A model generated the notes under the pieces. It saw only the letters and a program-made list of their open reading frames with translations. It was not told the origin of the DNA and did no database searches. From assembly GCF_963664075.1 (NCBI RefSeq), contig NZ_OY760916.1:2420001-2484000 (forward strand): 64,000 bases of DNA, in the 5' to 3' direction. Shown here one piece after another: positions 46,546 through 54,833 of this stretch. The stretch comes from an uncultured Desulfobulbus sp. GTDB lineage: Bacteria > Desulfobacterota > Desulfobulbia > Desulfobulbales > Desulfobulbaceae. The position numbers were made by a program, and so were the translations under genes. Numbering within the stretch: the first letter of the stretch is position 1; each line of letters begins with the position of its first letter.

Positions 46546-47459
46546 ATGAAATTTCGCATTCTTCTTATTTTGGCAGTGTTTTCATTTGGTTTCCTACGAC
46601 CAGTCATGGCAGCGAAATATGTAATTCTGGCCTGGAATGATCTTGGGATGCATTGTTACAATCGAGATTTCAGGGATCTGGCAGTTCTTCCACCATATAA
46701 CACCTTATGGGCCCAGGTGATCGAGGTGGCCGATCCGCCACGTATCGTTGTGATGCCTGTCATTATGATGGAGGTGTGGAAGAAATTGCGACAGGGAGGG
46801 TCGAAACCAATATCCTCACGCTGCATGATAGAGAACACAGCGATGAGTATCCTTCTGGGCATACTGGCCTGCTGATGTCACGACGACCGGTACTCTGTGC
46901 GGAATGTCATGCATCAAACGCCTTGAGTGCACCGGGTGTAGCGGGACTCCCTCATCTGTCGCAGGCAATCCATGAAAAACATGCTGATAAGATCCCACAA
47001 AATATCAATGGCTGTTACCTCTGCCACCCCGGTCCCGAAACCAAATGTTTGCGAGGTGTCATGGGAACGCAGAAAGCTATGGATTGCGTTGATTGCCACG
47101 GGACCATGGAAAATATTGCCAAGAATCCCTCTCCCTGGCTCAATGAACCTCGATGTGACGCAGCAAGCTGTCACGGTAACGGCTATGCCCAGGATATGCC
47201 ACTCTATCGCCAGTCAAAAGGCCATGGTGCCCTCTAGTGTGAGGCCTGCCATGACAGCCCTCATGCCATTGCTCCGAGTACCGTTGCCAATGACTCGATA
47301 AAATTTATCGCCTTACAAGGAAAAAACGGAACGCTGACCAGCTGCAAAGTGTGTCATGCCACCACTCCCGGAGCTCCTGGTCCGCATGGAGTGATGGCCC
47401 AAAAGCGATTATTGCTGCCAAGCATCTTCCACCTGCTTATTCAAAGCACTCAGAAATAG
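46546..47459 (+). pseudogene. Multihaem cytochrome c, copy 1 (internal deletion, frame change, nonsense)
   Basis: It starts with a ribosome-binding site (GGAAGG), a signal peptide (MKFRILLILAVFSFGFLRP) and KYVILAWNDLGMHCYNRDF...PPYNTLWAQVIEVADPP, the N-terminus of a family of exported multihaem cytochromes. At about 46735 the frame changes by -1. The remaining frame resumes at YRCDACHYDGGVEEIATG and carries haem motifs CDACH, CAECH, CYLCH, CVDCH, CEACH and CKVCH. The usual long middle region is absent, so an internal deletion joined the ends out of frame. A TAG at 47235-47237 (GHGAL*CEACH) is a further break; copy 2 has TAC there. The gene is dead unless an unusual recoding event occurs. Confidence 0.85.
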
Positions 47460-47482
47460 ACTACCTACCCGCAGAGTACTCA

Positions 47483-48289
47483 TCACTCTTCATTGGGAAC
47501 TCGTGATATTGTTGTCGCCCCCTCATCACCGGCAACGATGGTCAGAGTGTCACCGTTGGGTGTGAGCGTCACAGTACCGTTGATTGTAGAAAGTCCCCAG
47601 TCGTTATTGTTGTCAATAAAGGGTGTTGCCATTAATACACCGGTAGATGCGTTCCAGGTATAGGTTCCTATCTCCATGCCATCAACACCGTCACCTTCTT
47701 CTGACTCATCTCCCGTTTCCGCATGGACATAGATGCCGTTTGCAAAAAAGGTCAAGATCCCCAGATTGTCGAGATCGGAGGGGTCTCCGAAATACCAGCT
47801 CCCAATGATCGAGCCCTCCTCTTGGGGAACGGGATATAATGTAAGAGTTCCTTCGTTGCCTGAAACAAGGGTAAGCGTATCACCATTGGGCTCAATGGTC
47901 ACGGTACCATCAATATCCGAAAGTCCCCAATCGTTATTGTTATCAATGACGGGTGTTGCCGTTAATACACCGGTGGATGCATTCCAGGTATAGGTTCCCA
48001 TCTCCATACCATCAACACCGTCACCTTCTTCTGACTCATCTCCCGTTTCCGCAATGACATAGGTACCGTCAGCAAAAAAAATGATAGTCACCAGTTGATT
48101 GATATCAGAGGTATCGCCGTTGTACCAGCTTCCCACAATAGAGGTACTTGCAGTATCCGCCTGAGTATGCGCGGCGGCCAAAATTGCCGGCATAAAATCT
48201 AAAATTGAGTCCTCCGCACGGACTGTATGATTCATACCAACAAGTAAAAGAGTTACCTGTAACGCCCTTGTAATACTTTGTTTCTTCAC
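47483..48289 (-). CDS. Exported protein with two tandem homologous domains
   Basis: About 268 residues from a GTG at 48287-48289 with AAGG 7 bp upstream; the start is chosen because KKQSITRALQVTLLLVGMNH forms a signal peptide. The mature protein is two near-identical modules of about 105 residues, each with IVGSWYNGD or IIGSWYFGD, AETGDESEEGDGVDGME, GTYTWNASTGVL and DNNNDWGLS. The pattern (G-x-W start, repeated beta strands with TVT.PNGDTLT) suggests a lipocalin-like beta-barrel or calcium-binding beta-domain, but no family is assigned. The acidic GDESEEGDG loops could bind Ca2+. Its 3' part is duplicated in decayed form at 50494-50693. Confidence 0.65.
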   Translation of the reverse strand: MKKQSITRALQVTLLLVGMNHTVRAEDSILDFMPAILAAAHTQADTASTSIVGSWYNGDTSDINQLVTIIFFADGTYVIAETGDESEEGDGVDGMEMGTYTWNASTGVLTATPVIDNNNDWGLSDIDGTVTIEPNGDTLTLVSGNEGTLTLYPVPQEEGSIIGSWYFGDPSDLDNLGILTFFANGIYVHAETGDESEEGDGVDGMEIGTYTWNASTGVLMATPFIDNNNDWGLSTINGTVTLTPNGDTLTIVAGDEGATTISRVPNEE

Positions 48290-48602
48290 AACTCTACCTT
48301 CTAAAAATATGATGAACACCGAACCTCTGCTGGACATGGCGAGCATCACTTTACAAAATGAAAACATTCCCCTATCTGCCGAGGACCAATGAGCAGTCAT
48401 ACGCACCCGCCACCTAGCAAACAGGAACTCGGATGGAGACCTTGTGCTCTCTCGGACTATTTCCCAATGCACTCTATCACAATGCACCCAAGGAAAATAC
48501 GAGCTTTACATTTCTATAAGATATGGGAATCGAGACCTGAGCAAGCCCTTGGAACAGAAGAAAAAAAGAGGCAGATGTCAGAACGTGGACAGGAGGAGCT
48601 TG
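48290..48602. other. Intergenic gap with no gene
   Basis: About 313 bp between the exported tandem-domain gene and the RelE-like gene. Plus-strand open frames here are antisense or random in composition and lack ribosome-binding sites. It should contain the promoter of the exported gene, which I cannot place with confidence. Confidence 0.45.
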
Positions 48603-48929
48603 TTACACTTCATTTTTATGAAAGACATCAAAGAAGACAACACTGTCATCACTGATTTGACCACAATTCTCACACCGGTCTTCGAGTTTTATACTGGTTT
48701 TTTCGCAGAGAAAACACCATTCATAGATAAGCCGATAATCGCGACGTCCCACATACTTTTTAAACCTGCTATGATGCTGACCGCGCATACGACCATCCGC
48801 ATCTTCAGGGTTCTTTAATATCCGCTGAATGACCTTTGTAATCCGCTTATAGCCGACGGTGTCGTGCTTTTCAATTTTCTTGAGTTTGGAAGTGAAGCAG
48901 ACGGTTGGATGATAGTTATAAAGAGACAT
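48603..48929 (-). CDS. RelE/ParE-fold protein with inserted zinc ribbon, no antitoxin seen
   Basis: 108 residues. The pattern TSKLKKIEKHD...KRITKVIQRILKNPEDADGRMRG, then KKYVGRRDYRLIYEWC, is that of RelE/ParE-type toxins: two helices, then basic strands with catalytic-type Arg/Tyr. Between the strands YRLIYEW and VVFFDVFHKNE sits CFLCEKTSIKLEDRCENCG, a CxxC...CxxC zinc ribbon. That insertion is unusual for the family. An antitoxin gene normally precedes or follows the toxin, but none is found on either side. It sits in the unique spacer between the two duplicated units. Confidence 0.7.
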   Translation of the reverse strand: MSLYNYHPTVCFTSKLKKIEKHDTVGYKRITKVIQRILKNPEDADGRMRGQHHSRFKKYVGRRDYRLIYEWCFLCEKTSIKLEDRCENCGQISDDSVVFFDVFHKNEV

Positions 48930-48957
48930 TGTATTCTTACAAGAGTTGGGCAGATAT

Positions 48958-49172
48958 CCTGAAGCCGTGACGGCGGGTGGGCACTGAACAACGCATCTTT
49001 TTAATGAGACGATGCTTTTTACAAATTCAGGTATTGTTCAGTTTCACCCGCCGCCCTTAGGGGCATGTCAGCAGGCCACCTTCATTGCCTGCAACCTGCC
49101 GATAAAGTTTACTTTAATCGGCAGATTGCAAACAACGAAACTGACGCACCGATGAATGCTCACGGATTCAGG
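48958..49172. repeat. Nested-palindrome element, copy 2
   Basis: 215 bp bounded by CCTGAAGCCGTGA (48958-48970) and TCACGGATTCAGG (49160-49172). The central hairpin at 49085-49135 keeps pairing although its sequence differs from copy 1: an A-T pair of copy 1 is C-G here (ATGCCGAT/ATCGGCAT versus CTGCCGAT/ATCGGCAG). Confidence 0.7.
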
Positions 49173-49215
49173 TTTTATTCAATTTCCGCTGAGCTTTAAG
49201 GGGAAATATAACAAC

Positions 49216-49304
49216 CTCGTAAAAAATTAAAACGCGGAAAATCACCTGTCGTGAAATCAGCATGTTACGAAGCTCGGAACGTCGTTCTCGGGGCTTTTTA
49301 CGAG
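49216..49304 (+). repeat. 89-bp dispersed inverted-repeat element, copy C
   Basis: Same element as copy B, carried along in the duplication. The left terminal repeat has one change (CTCGTAAAAAA), and the right one (CTTTTTACGAG, 49294-49304) is intact. Confidence 0.8.
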
Positions 49305-49550
49305 AACGACAAATATTGAGGCAAAGAAAAAAAACCCTGCCAAACCGCCCCCATCTTACAGCGGAAAGCTGATCTCTTTCAAGCATTTCTGTTTGCAGAG
49401 GAATCGGCTTCATATCTGGAATCAAATCGGGTTTAATCAAGAGAGTTGTTGGCAATTTTTTCTGCCTGGGGACAGAACGGATAAGCGTTCACGAACAGTA
49501 CGTACAATCAGGGAGAATTTATTTACCAACCCGCACGCTGGAAGGTTCTT

Positions 49551-50461
49551 ATGAAATTTCGCATTCTTCTTTGGGTATTGTTTTCAATTTGTTCCCTACG
49601 ACCAGTCCTGGCAGCTAAATATGTGATTCTGGCCTGGAATGATCTAGGGATGGATTGCTACAATCGAGATTTCAGGGACCTGGCAGTTCTTCCACCATAT
49701 AACACCTTATGGGCCCAGGTGATCGAGGTGGCCGATCCGCCACGTATCGTTGTGATGCCTGTCATTATGATGGAGGTGTGGAAGAAATTGCGACAGGGAG
49801 GGTCGAAACCAATATCCTCACGCTGCATGAGAGAGAACACAGCGATGAGTATCCTTCTGGGCATACTGGACAGCTGATGTCACGACGACCGGTACTCTGT
49901 GCAGAATGTCATGCCTCAAATGCCTTGAATGCGGCTGGGGTCGCGGGACTCCCTCATCTCTCGTAGGCAATTCACGAAAAGCATGCTGATAAGATCCCAC
50001 AAAACATTAATGGTTGTTACCTCTGCCACCCCGGTCCCGAAACCAAATGTTTGCGAGGTGTCATGGGAACGCAGAAAGCTATGGATTGCGTTGATTGCCA
50101 CGGGACCATGGAAAATATTGCCAAGAATCCCTCTCCCTGGCTCAATGAACCTCGATGTGACGCAGCAAGCTGCCATGGCAACGGCTATGCCCAGGATATG
50201 CCACTCTACCGCCAGTCAAAAGGCCATGGTGCCCTCTACTGTGAGGCCTGCCATGACAGCCCTCACGCGATTGCTCCAAGTACCGTTGCCAATGACTCGA
50301 TAAAATTCATCGCCTTACAGGGAAAAAACGGCACGCTGACCAGTTGCACTGTATGTCATGCCACCAATCCCGAAGCTGCTGGTCCCCATGGCGTAGTGGC
50401 AAGAAGGAAATTATCGCTGCAAAGCATCTACCAACTGCTTATTCAAAACACTCAGAAATAG
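49551..50461 (+). pseudogene. Multihaem cytochrome c, copy 2 (same deletion, different nonsense)
   Basis: Nearly identical to 46546-47459, with signal peptide MKFRILLWVLFSICSLRP and the same WNDLGMDCYNRDF...WAQVIEVADPP segment. Here GMHCY has become GMDCY. The same -1 frame change occurs at the same place (near 49738), then YRCDACHYDGG and haem motifs CDACH, CAECH, CYLCH, CVDCH, CEACH and CTVCH. An in-frame TAG at 49964-49966 (LPHLS*AIHEKHAD) breaks it; copy 1 has CAG there. Conversely the stop of copy 1 is TAC here. The shared deletion predates the duplication and the stops came later. Confidence 0.85.
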
Positions 50462-50493
50462 ACTCCTTGCCCGCAGAGTACTCATCACTCTTC

Positions 50494-50693
50494 ATTGGGA
50501 ACTCTTGATATTGTCGTCGCCCCTCATCACGCCCAACGATGGCCAGAGTGTCACCGTTGGGCGTGAAAGTCACGGTACCTTTAATTGTAGATAGTCACCA
50601 ATCGTTATTTGTGTCAATAACGGGTTTTGCGATTAACACATCGGTGGATGCATTCCCGGTATAGGTACCTCTCTCCATGCCATTAACACCGTT
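50494..50693 (-). pseudogene. 3' remnant of the exported tandem-domain gene
   Basis: This minus-strand stretch matches the 3' end of the gene at 47483-48289 (stop-proximal TTCATTGGGAACTC, then GTCACCGTTGGGCGTGA and ATGGATGCATTCC-like segments). It has small indels and an altered frame (for example GATAGTCACCAATCG in place of GAAAGTCCCCAGTCG). Only about one domain's C-terminal part is present, with no start. The rest of 50462-50760 shows nothing else. Confidence 0.7.
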
Positions 50694-50760
50694 AGTATAC
50701 ACAAAGCATATTTACTGCTCAGTAAAATTACGACGATAACTCATAAACTTACACATGATT

Positions 50761-51936
50761 TCAAAGAGTAATGATATGCAACCTGGGAAAATCATTCAAC
50801 GCAATCCGACCAGAATCGTGACAAAAATCAAGCAACGCCTGGTCAGGAATGACAAGGCACTGGAAAGAGTTACAGGTTTTGTGCAATTGTTCAAGCCGAA
50901 GGACTTGGTCCTGAAGGGAAAGGTGGAGACGCTGGAGATCAAGAAGAAAAATCGGATCACAGCCATAGACGACCTGATGAAGCAGTGCTATCCCCTGCAT
51001 GATCGAACCGAGAACACCTTTCCTCATCGGGGCGCCCTCATCAAACAGCTCGGCAAATTTATTAGAAACAATGACAGGTGCTCCGCTTTCCGCTTCCATT
51101 TCCAGGCAAATCCCGGCCTCACAGGCTAACCACTGACGATTGAGCCTGGCAATGATACGTTCCAGTGTCGGCTTATCCTGGAATCGCTGACTCAACCTGT
51201 TAACAAGAAAGGCAAGCGGATCATTGGGAGAGATATCCAGACTCGTTGACGGCAGGGCATAAAAAATCGGCAAAAGGGTCGCAGCCACTGCCTTGGCCTG
51301 GACGAAATGGGTTGCAAGGTCGACCCGTTGGCGGCACCTATTCAGTTGGTCATGATATTGTGGGGGTAACAGGGCCTGTAATCCCTGTAAGTGAAGACTC
51401 AATCGATGCGCTCGCTCTCCCCGGAGACGATCGGTGTGCTGCCATGTTTGCACCATCTCCTGAAAACGGTCTCGCCATGGACCTGCATCCAGCGCGAGAT
51501 GAGAAAGAAGTGGCCGAAGCATCTCGTCAATCTCACTCCACCGGGCTGATGCAGGCAATTCGACGAAGTTCATCCAGCGGCTATAATCCCGACGGCGCCC
51601 CACCTCTATACGATCCGTTTTAAAATAGAGCGAATCGATGGCGGCCAAGGCTTGAACCAGGGCGGGCGCTGCCGTATAGATTGCGATAGCTGCAGTCTTT
51701 TTTGCTGGAATAATTTTACGGGTATACGCGTCGGTTTGGTTGGAGACAGGAAAATCGGCAAAGGGATCTAACTGGTGAAAATCATAGGGAGGGTTGACTG
51801 CTTGCAGCGACTCCAGCAACCCCTTAGCCTGATGAATCGTTGAGGGCGCCAAAATGCTAATCCCCTTGCCGACATCAATCCATGCGCTCTGGCTAAAATT
51901 CTGGTGACCAATTATACGAAATTTAAGCAGTTGCAT
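50761..51936 (-). CDS. Hypothetical protein, possible degenerate RecF/AAA-type ATPase
   Basis: 391 residues, no signal peptide. The N-terminus MQLLKFRIIGHQNFSQSAWI...VGKGISILAP...AKGLLESLQAVNPP follows the layout of RecF/SMC-like ATPases, but the Walker A GxxGxGKS is absent, replaced by APSTIHQAK. Near the C-terminus FDEGAPMRKGVLGSIMQGIALL...DPIFLLD could be a remnant ABC signature and Walker B region. A long helical middle fits a coiled-coil arm. I infer a non-catalytic relative, but it may be an unrelated family. It lies alone between the duplication and the P-ATPase remnant. Confidence 0.5.
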   Translation of the reverse strand: MQLLKFRIIGHQNFSQSAWIDVGKGISILAPSTIHQAKGLLESLQAVNPPYDFHQLDPFADFPVSNQTDAYTRKIIPAKKTAAIAIYTAAPALVQALAAIDSLYFKTDRIEVGRRRDYSRWMNFVELPASARWSEIDEMLRPLLSHLALDAGPWRDRFQEMVQTWQHTDRLRGERAHRLSLHLQGLQALLPPQYHDQLNRCRQRVDLATHFVQAKAVAATLLPIFYALPSTSLDISPNDPLAFLVNRLSQRFQDKPTLERIIARLNRQWLACEAGICLEMEAESGAPVIVSNKFAELFDEGAPMRKGVLGSIMQGIALLHQVVYGCDPIFLLDLQRLHLSLQDQVLRLEQLHKTCNSFQCLVIPDQALLDFCHDSGRIALNDFPRLHIITL

Positions 51937-52131
51937 TACCGTAACCTGATGCTGAGGATTTCCTCAGAATGCTTGAGGCGAGACTTGCCTGTGGGAAAAT
52001 CTCGAGGAAGAGTATCACTGCCTTCGTGAAATCCTGTTCCGAGGTTGCTCTTTCTTGTTCCAAGGTTCCGTACAAAAGGGAGCCCAGCCCGCCTTAGAAA
52101 ATGGCAGGGCTCCCCTTCACCTCCCCAAAAA

Positions 52132-54104
52132 TCAGGAAATATTGGCCTGCCGCAGTCGCAAGGCGTTGGTGATCACCGAGACCGAAGAAAGACTCATTGC
52201 CATCGCTGCAATAATTGGAGAAAGAAGAACTCCCCAGAAAGGGTACAAAACACCTGCAGCGATGGGAACTCCTAAGGAGTTATAGATAAATGCAAAAAAC
52301 AGGTTCTGTTTAATGTTGGCCATGGTGGCCCGTGACAGCTTCCTGGCTCTGACAAGCCCTTTGACATCGCCCCCGACCAGGGTCACGCTGGCTGTTTCCA
52401 TAGCTACATCGGTTCCAGTCCCCATGGCAATTCCGACCTGCGCCTGGGCCAGAGCGGGGGCATCATTAATGCCATCCCCAACCATGGCCACGACCTTCCC
52501 CTCTTTCTGCAGCCGCTGTACTTCTTCCGCCTTTTGCTCAGGGAGTATTTCAGCAATAACACGGTCAATTCCAAGCTCTTGGGCAACAGACTGCGCCGTA
52601 GTCTTATTGTCGCCTGTGAGCATAACGATCTCCACTGCTTCATCATGCAGCTCTTTGATAACTTCAGGAGCTGTCTCTTTAATAGGGTCGCTAATAGCCA
52701 AAAAGCCCACGGCTCGCTCAGCTTGTGCAAGATAGATAACGGTATGCCCTTTGGCGCGAAGCTGATCTGCCTTGTCATTAATTCTGGAGATATTAATCGA
52801 GAATTGCTCCATGAGTTTGCTGTTGCCGAGAAGGATCCGCTCTCCGTCCACAGATGCAGAAACTCCTTTACCCGTATGGGAGGAAAATTCACCTGCTTCC
52901 GAGATTGCAAGTTTTTTATCCTGGGCAGCACTGACAATGGCCATGGCCAAAGGGTGTTCGCTTAATTCTTCCAGACTTGCCGCCAAACGTAGCAGCTCAT
53001 CCTCTGCTATGGTTTCATCGGCAGGTACAATGTGAGTGAGTTGTGGTTTCCCCAGTGTCATGGTGCCGGTCTTATCGACAATCAAGATTTCCACCTTACG
53101 CATGGCCTCAATAGCCTCTGCATTTTTAAAGAGCACTCCCATCGATGCGCCCTTACCGGTGGCGACCATGACAGAGATAGGAGTGGCAAGACCAAGCGCA
53201 CAGGGGCAGGCAATTATGAGTACGGAAACAGCTGCAATAAGGGCATGGGCAAATTGAGGTTCCGGCCCCAGGAGATACCAGCAACCAAAGGCAACTAGGG
53301 CCACGGTGATAACTGCCGGAACAAAATAGGCCGCGACAAGATCGGCAAACTTCTGAATTGGAGCACGGGAGCGCTGGGCAGCAGCCACCATCTCAATGAT
53401 TTGCGAAAGCATCGTCTCTGCGCCAACCTTACGGGCTTCAATGGTGAGCGAGCCTGTAGTATTGATGGTGGCCCCGGTCACCGATTCGCCCGCTTCTTTT
53501 GCCACGGGGAGAGGTTCGCCGGTAATCATGGACTCGTCCACTGTACTCTTCCCCTCAAGGACCTTCCCATCCACTGGAATTTTTTCTCCAGGTCGAATGC
53601 GAAGTCTGTCTCCGACCTCAACATCATTGATATCAATATCGGTTTCATTACCCTGGGCATCAATTTTGTGTGCTGTTTTCGCTGCCAGCTCCATAAGCGC
53701 TTTAATCGCTGTTCCAGTCTGACTGCGGGCCCTGAGTTCCAAGACCTGACCGAAAAGGATTAAGGTGATAATCATGGCCGCAGCTTCAAAATAGACAGGA
53801 ACTGTTCCCGCATGACTTCGCATTGCCTCTGGAAACAGCTGAGGAAAAAAAAGAGCCACCCAGCCCACAAAACAACGGGGGTTGCCAAAAGAAACTCCGC
53901 CCAGGCCAGGGAGGTGGATGAAAAATATTTTTCGAGAACCTGAGCCCCTGGAATCATGTCTCGCATGGCGACAATAGCAAGCGACACCGTCAGGATAACA
54001 GCTCCTATCATGCGTCTGAACATGACGCTATATTCAGCGTTTTGGTCCTCTTCTTTCAAGGAAACGGTCATTGGCTCCAAAGCCATTCCGCATTTGGGGC
54101 AACT
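52132..54104 (-). pseudogene. Copper-type P-type ATPase, 5'-truncated with internal deletion
   Basis: The 3' frame (52132-53868) has all core motifs of a heavy-metal P1B-ATPase: [13 protein letters not shown] (metal site), DKTGTMT (phosphorylation Asp), [16 protein letters not shown] and a C-terminal membrane pair. The 5' part is in another frame (53772-54086: [20 protein letters not shown]...[10 protein letters not shown]). At the join (near 53850) the expected stretch of about 35 residues containing the second membrane helix region is missing. Upstream, SCPKCGMALEP, the end of a metal-binding domain, is cut by TAA at 54105-54107, and the remaining N-terminus is absent. Cu+/Ag+ export is inferred from CPC. 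The gene is non-functional as read. Confidence 0.8.
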
Positions 54105-54156
54105 TTATTTGCGGCAGACCTTATCCTATTGGGAAATTTAAGCTGCACGCCTTGGC

Positions 54157-54479
54157 TCACTTACAACTAGTGGCGTCCTTGGTTCTTAGATACGATCTAA
54201 GCCGATTACAGTCCTCTTTGTAAACAGGATGGGTTTTCATTTGATCATACAGCAGGATAAGTTGTTCTTTCAGGAATACATCCATACCCCTCCACGGCGG
54301 TCCTGCACCCAACCATTTCTATTGAGATAGGATAAGTGGCGGGAGATTGTTGATTGCGGAGCCTCGAGAGCGTTCATCAAATCGCAAACGCAATACTCGT
54401 CTCCCCCCTGTAGAAGCAAGAGTAGTCTCAGTCGGGTTTCATCGGCCAATGACTTGAACAGTTCAGAGATTTTCTTCAT
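54157..54479 (-). pseudogene. arsR: ArsR-type repressor gene with a frameshift
   Basis: The frame from 54479 encodes MKKISELFKSLADETRLRLL...EYCVCDLMNALEAPQSTISRHLSYL...GWVQDRRGGVWMYS and then stops at 54270. CVCDL is the arsenic/antimony-binding site of ArsR and SRHLSYL the recognition helix. In the next frame the sequence continues with FLKEQLILLYDQMK and ends SYLRTKDATSCK at 54157-54159, the normal C-terminal helix. A small deletion after WMY has therefore broken the gene. The DNA- and metal-binding parts remain, so a truncated product could still bind DNA. It is divergent from acr3. Confidence 0.75.
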
Positions 54480-54744
54480 GAAACCAAAGTACCGTGCAGG
54501 ATATTGATCGTCAACACTTCACACCACGGCCCCCAAGACTGGCGCAGGCATCTTTTCAAGAAACTATCCCCATATAACAGCAACATGCACCCATAACGCA
54601 TAAACAAGCGACGTGTCCCCGGCTATAATGTAAGGTGACATCAATCAAAGCGATTGGTCGGGGGTTACTTAGCTCTAAAGCAGCACTCACGATTTCTTAG
54701 GTAAAGCCTGAACCGGGTAAAATCGCCCCCTTCCCCGCAAGAGA

Positions 54745-54773
54745 TTGACGTATCCGCATATACGGATTAACAA
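54745..54773 (+). promoter_or_regulatory. acr3 promoter with palindromic operator in the spacer
   Basis: -35 TTGACG (54745-54750), a 17-bp spacer and -10 TAACAA (54768-54773). The spacer contains ATCCGCATATACGGAT (54752-54767), an inverted repeat ATCCG/CGGAT filling it. A repressor bound there would block RNA polymerase. An ArsR-family protein such as the one encoded divergently is the natural candidate. The acr3 ATG lies 60 bp downstream with a good ribosome-binding site. The -10 box is a weak match. Confidence 0.6.
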
Positions 54774-54833
54774 ACAGTACGATTATTCAAAAGGCTTGTC
54801 TTTTTATCAACCTCACTCACTAAAGGAACTGTC

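Larger units (their letters stand above)
45951..47690 (+). repeat. Direct duplication, unit 1 (about 1.74 kb)
   Basis: This stretch is nearly identical to 48958-50693. It comprises the nested-palindrome element, an 89-bp repeat, a broken multihaem cytochrome gene and the 3' part of the exported tandem-domain gene. The two units are in the same orientation, separated by about 1.27 kb that is unique. Confidence 0.85.
48958..50693 (+). repeat. Direct duplication, unit 2 (about 1.74 kb)
   Basis: Second copy of the 45951-47690 unit in the same orientation. It ends within a decayed 3' fragment of the exported tandem-domain gene (to CCATTAACACCGTT near 50693). The central cytochrome part is the best conserved, and the flanks have diverged more. 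Confidence 0.85.

Noticed and set aside
46248..46640. 130-codon plus-strand frame with NVVLGAFYENDK, also seen antisense near 10 kb
   Set aside because: It is the translation of the 89-bp intergenic repeat plus flanking sequence; the similarity between sites comes from the DNA repeat, not a protein family.
48389..48818. Plus-strand frames between the tandem-domain gene and the RelE-like gene
   Set aside because: They overlap antisense to the RelE-like gene and have no recognisable features; considered as a missing antitoxin and dismissed for wrong strand and composition.
46546..50461. Programmed -1 frameshifting in the cytochrome genes
   Set aside because: No slippery heptamer or downstream stem is evident at the frame change, conserved middle sequence is missing, and each copy also has an in-frame stop, all of which favour pseudogenes.
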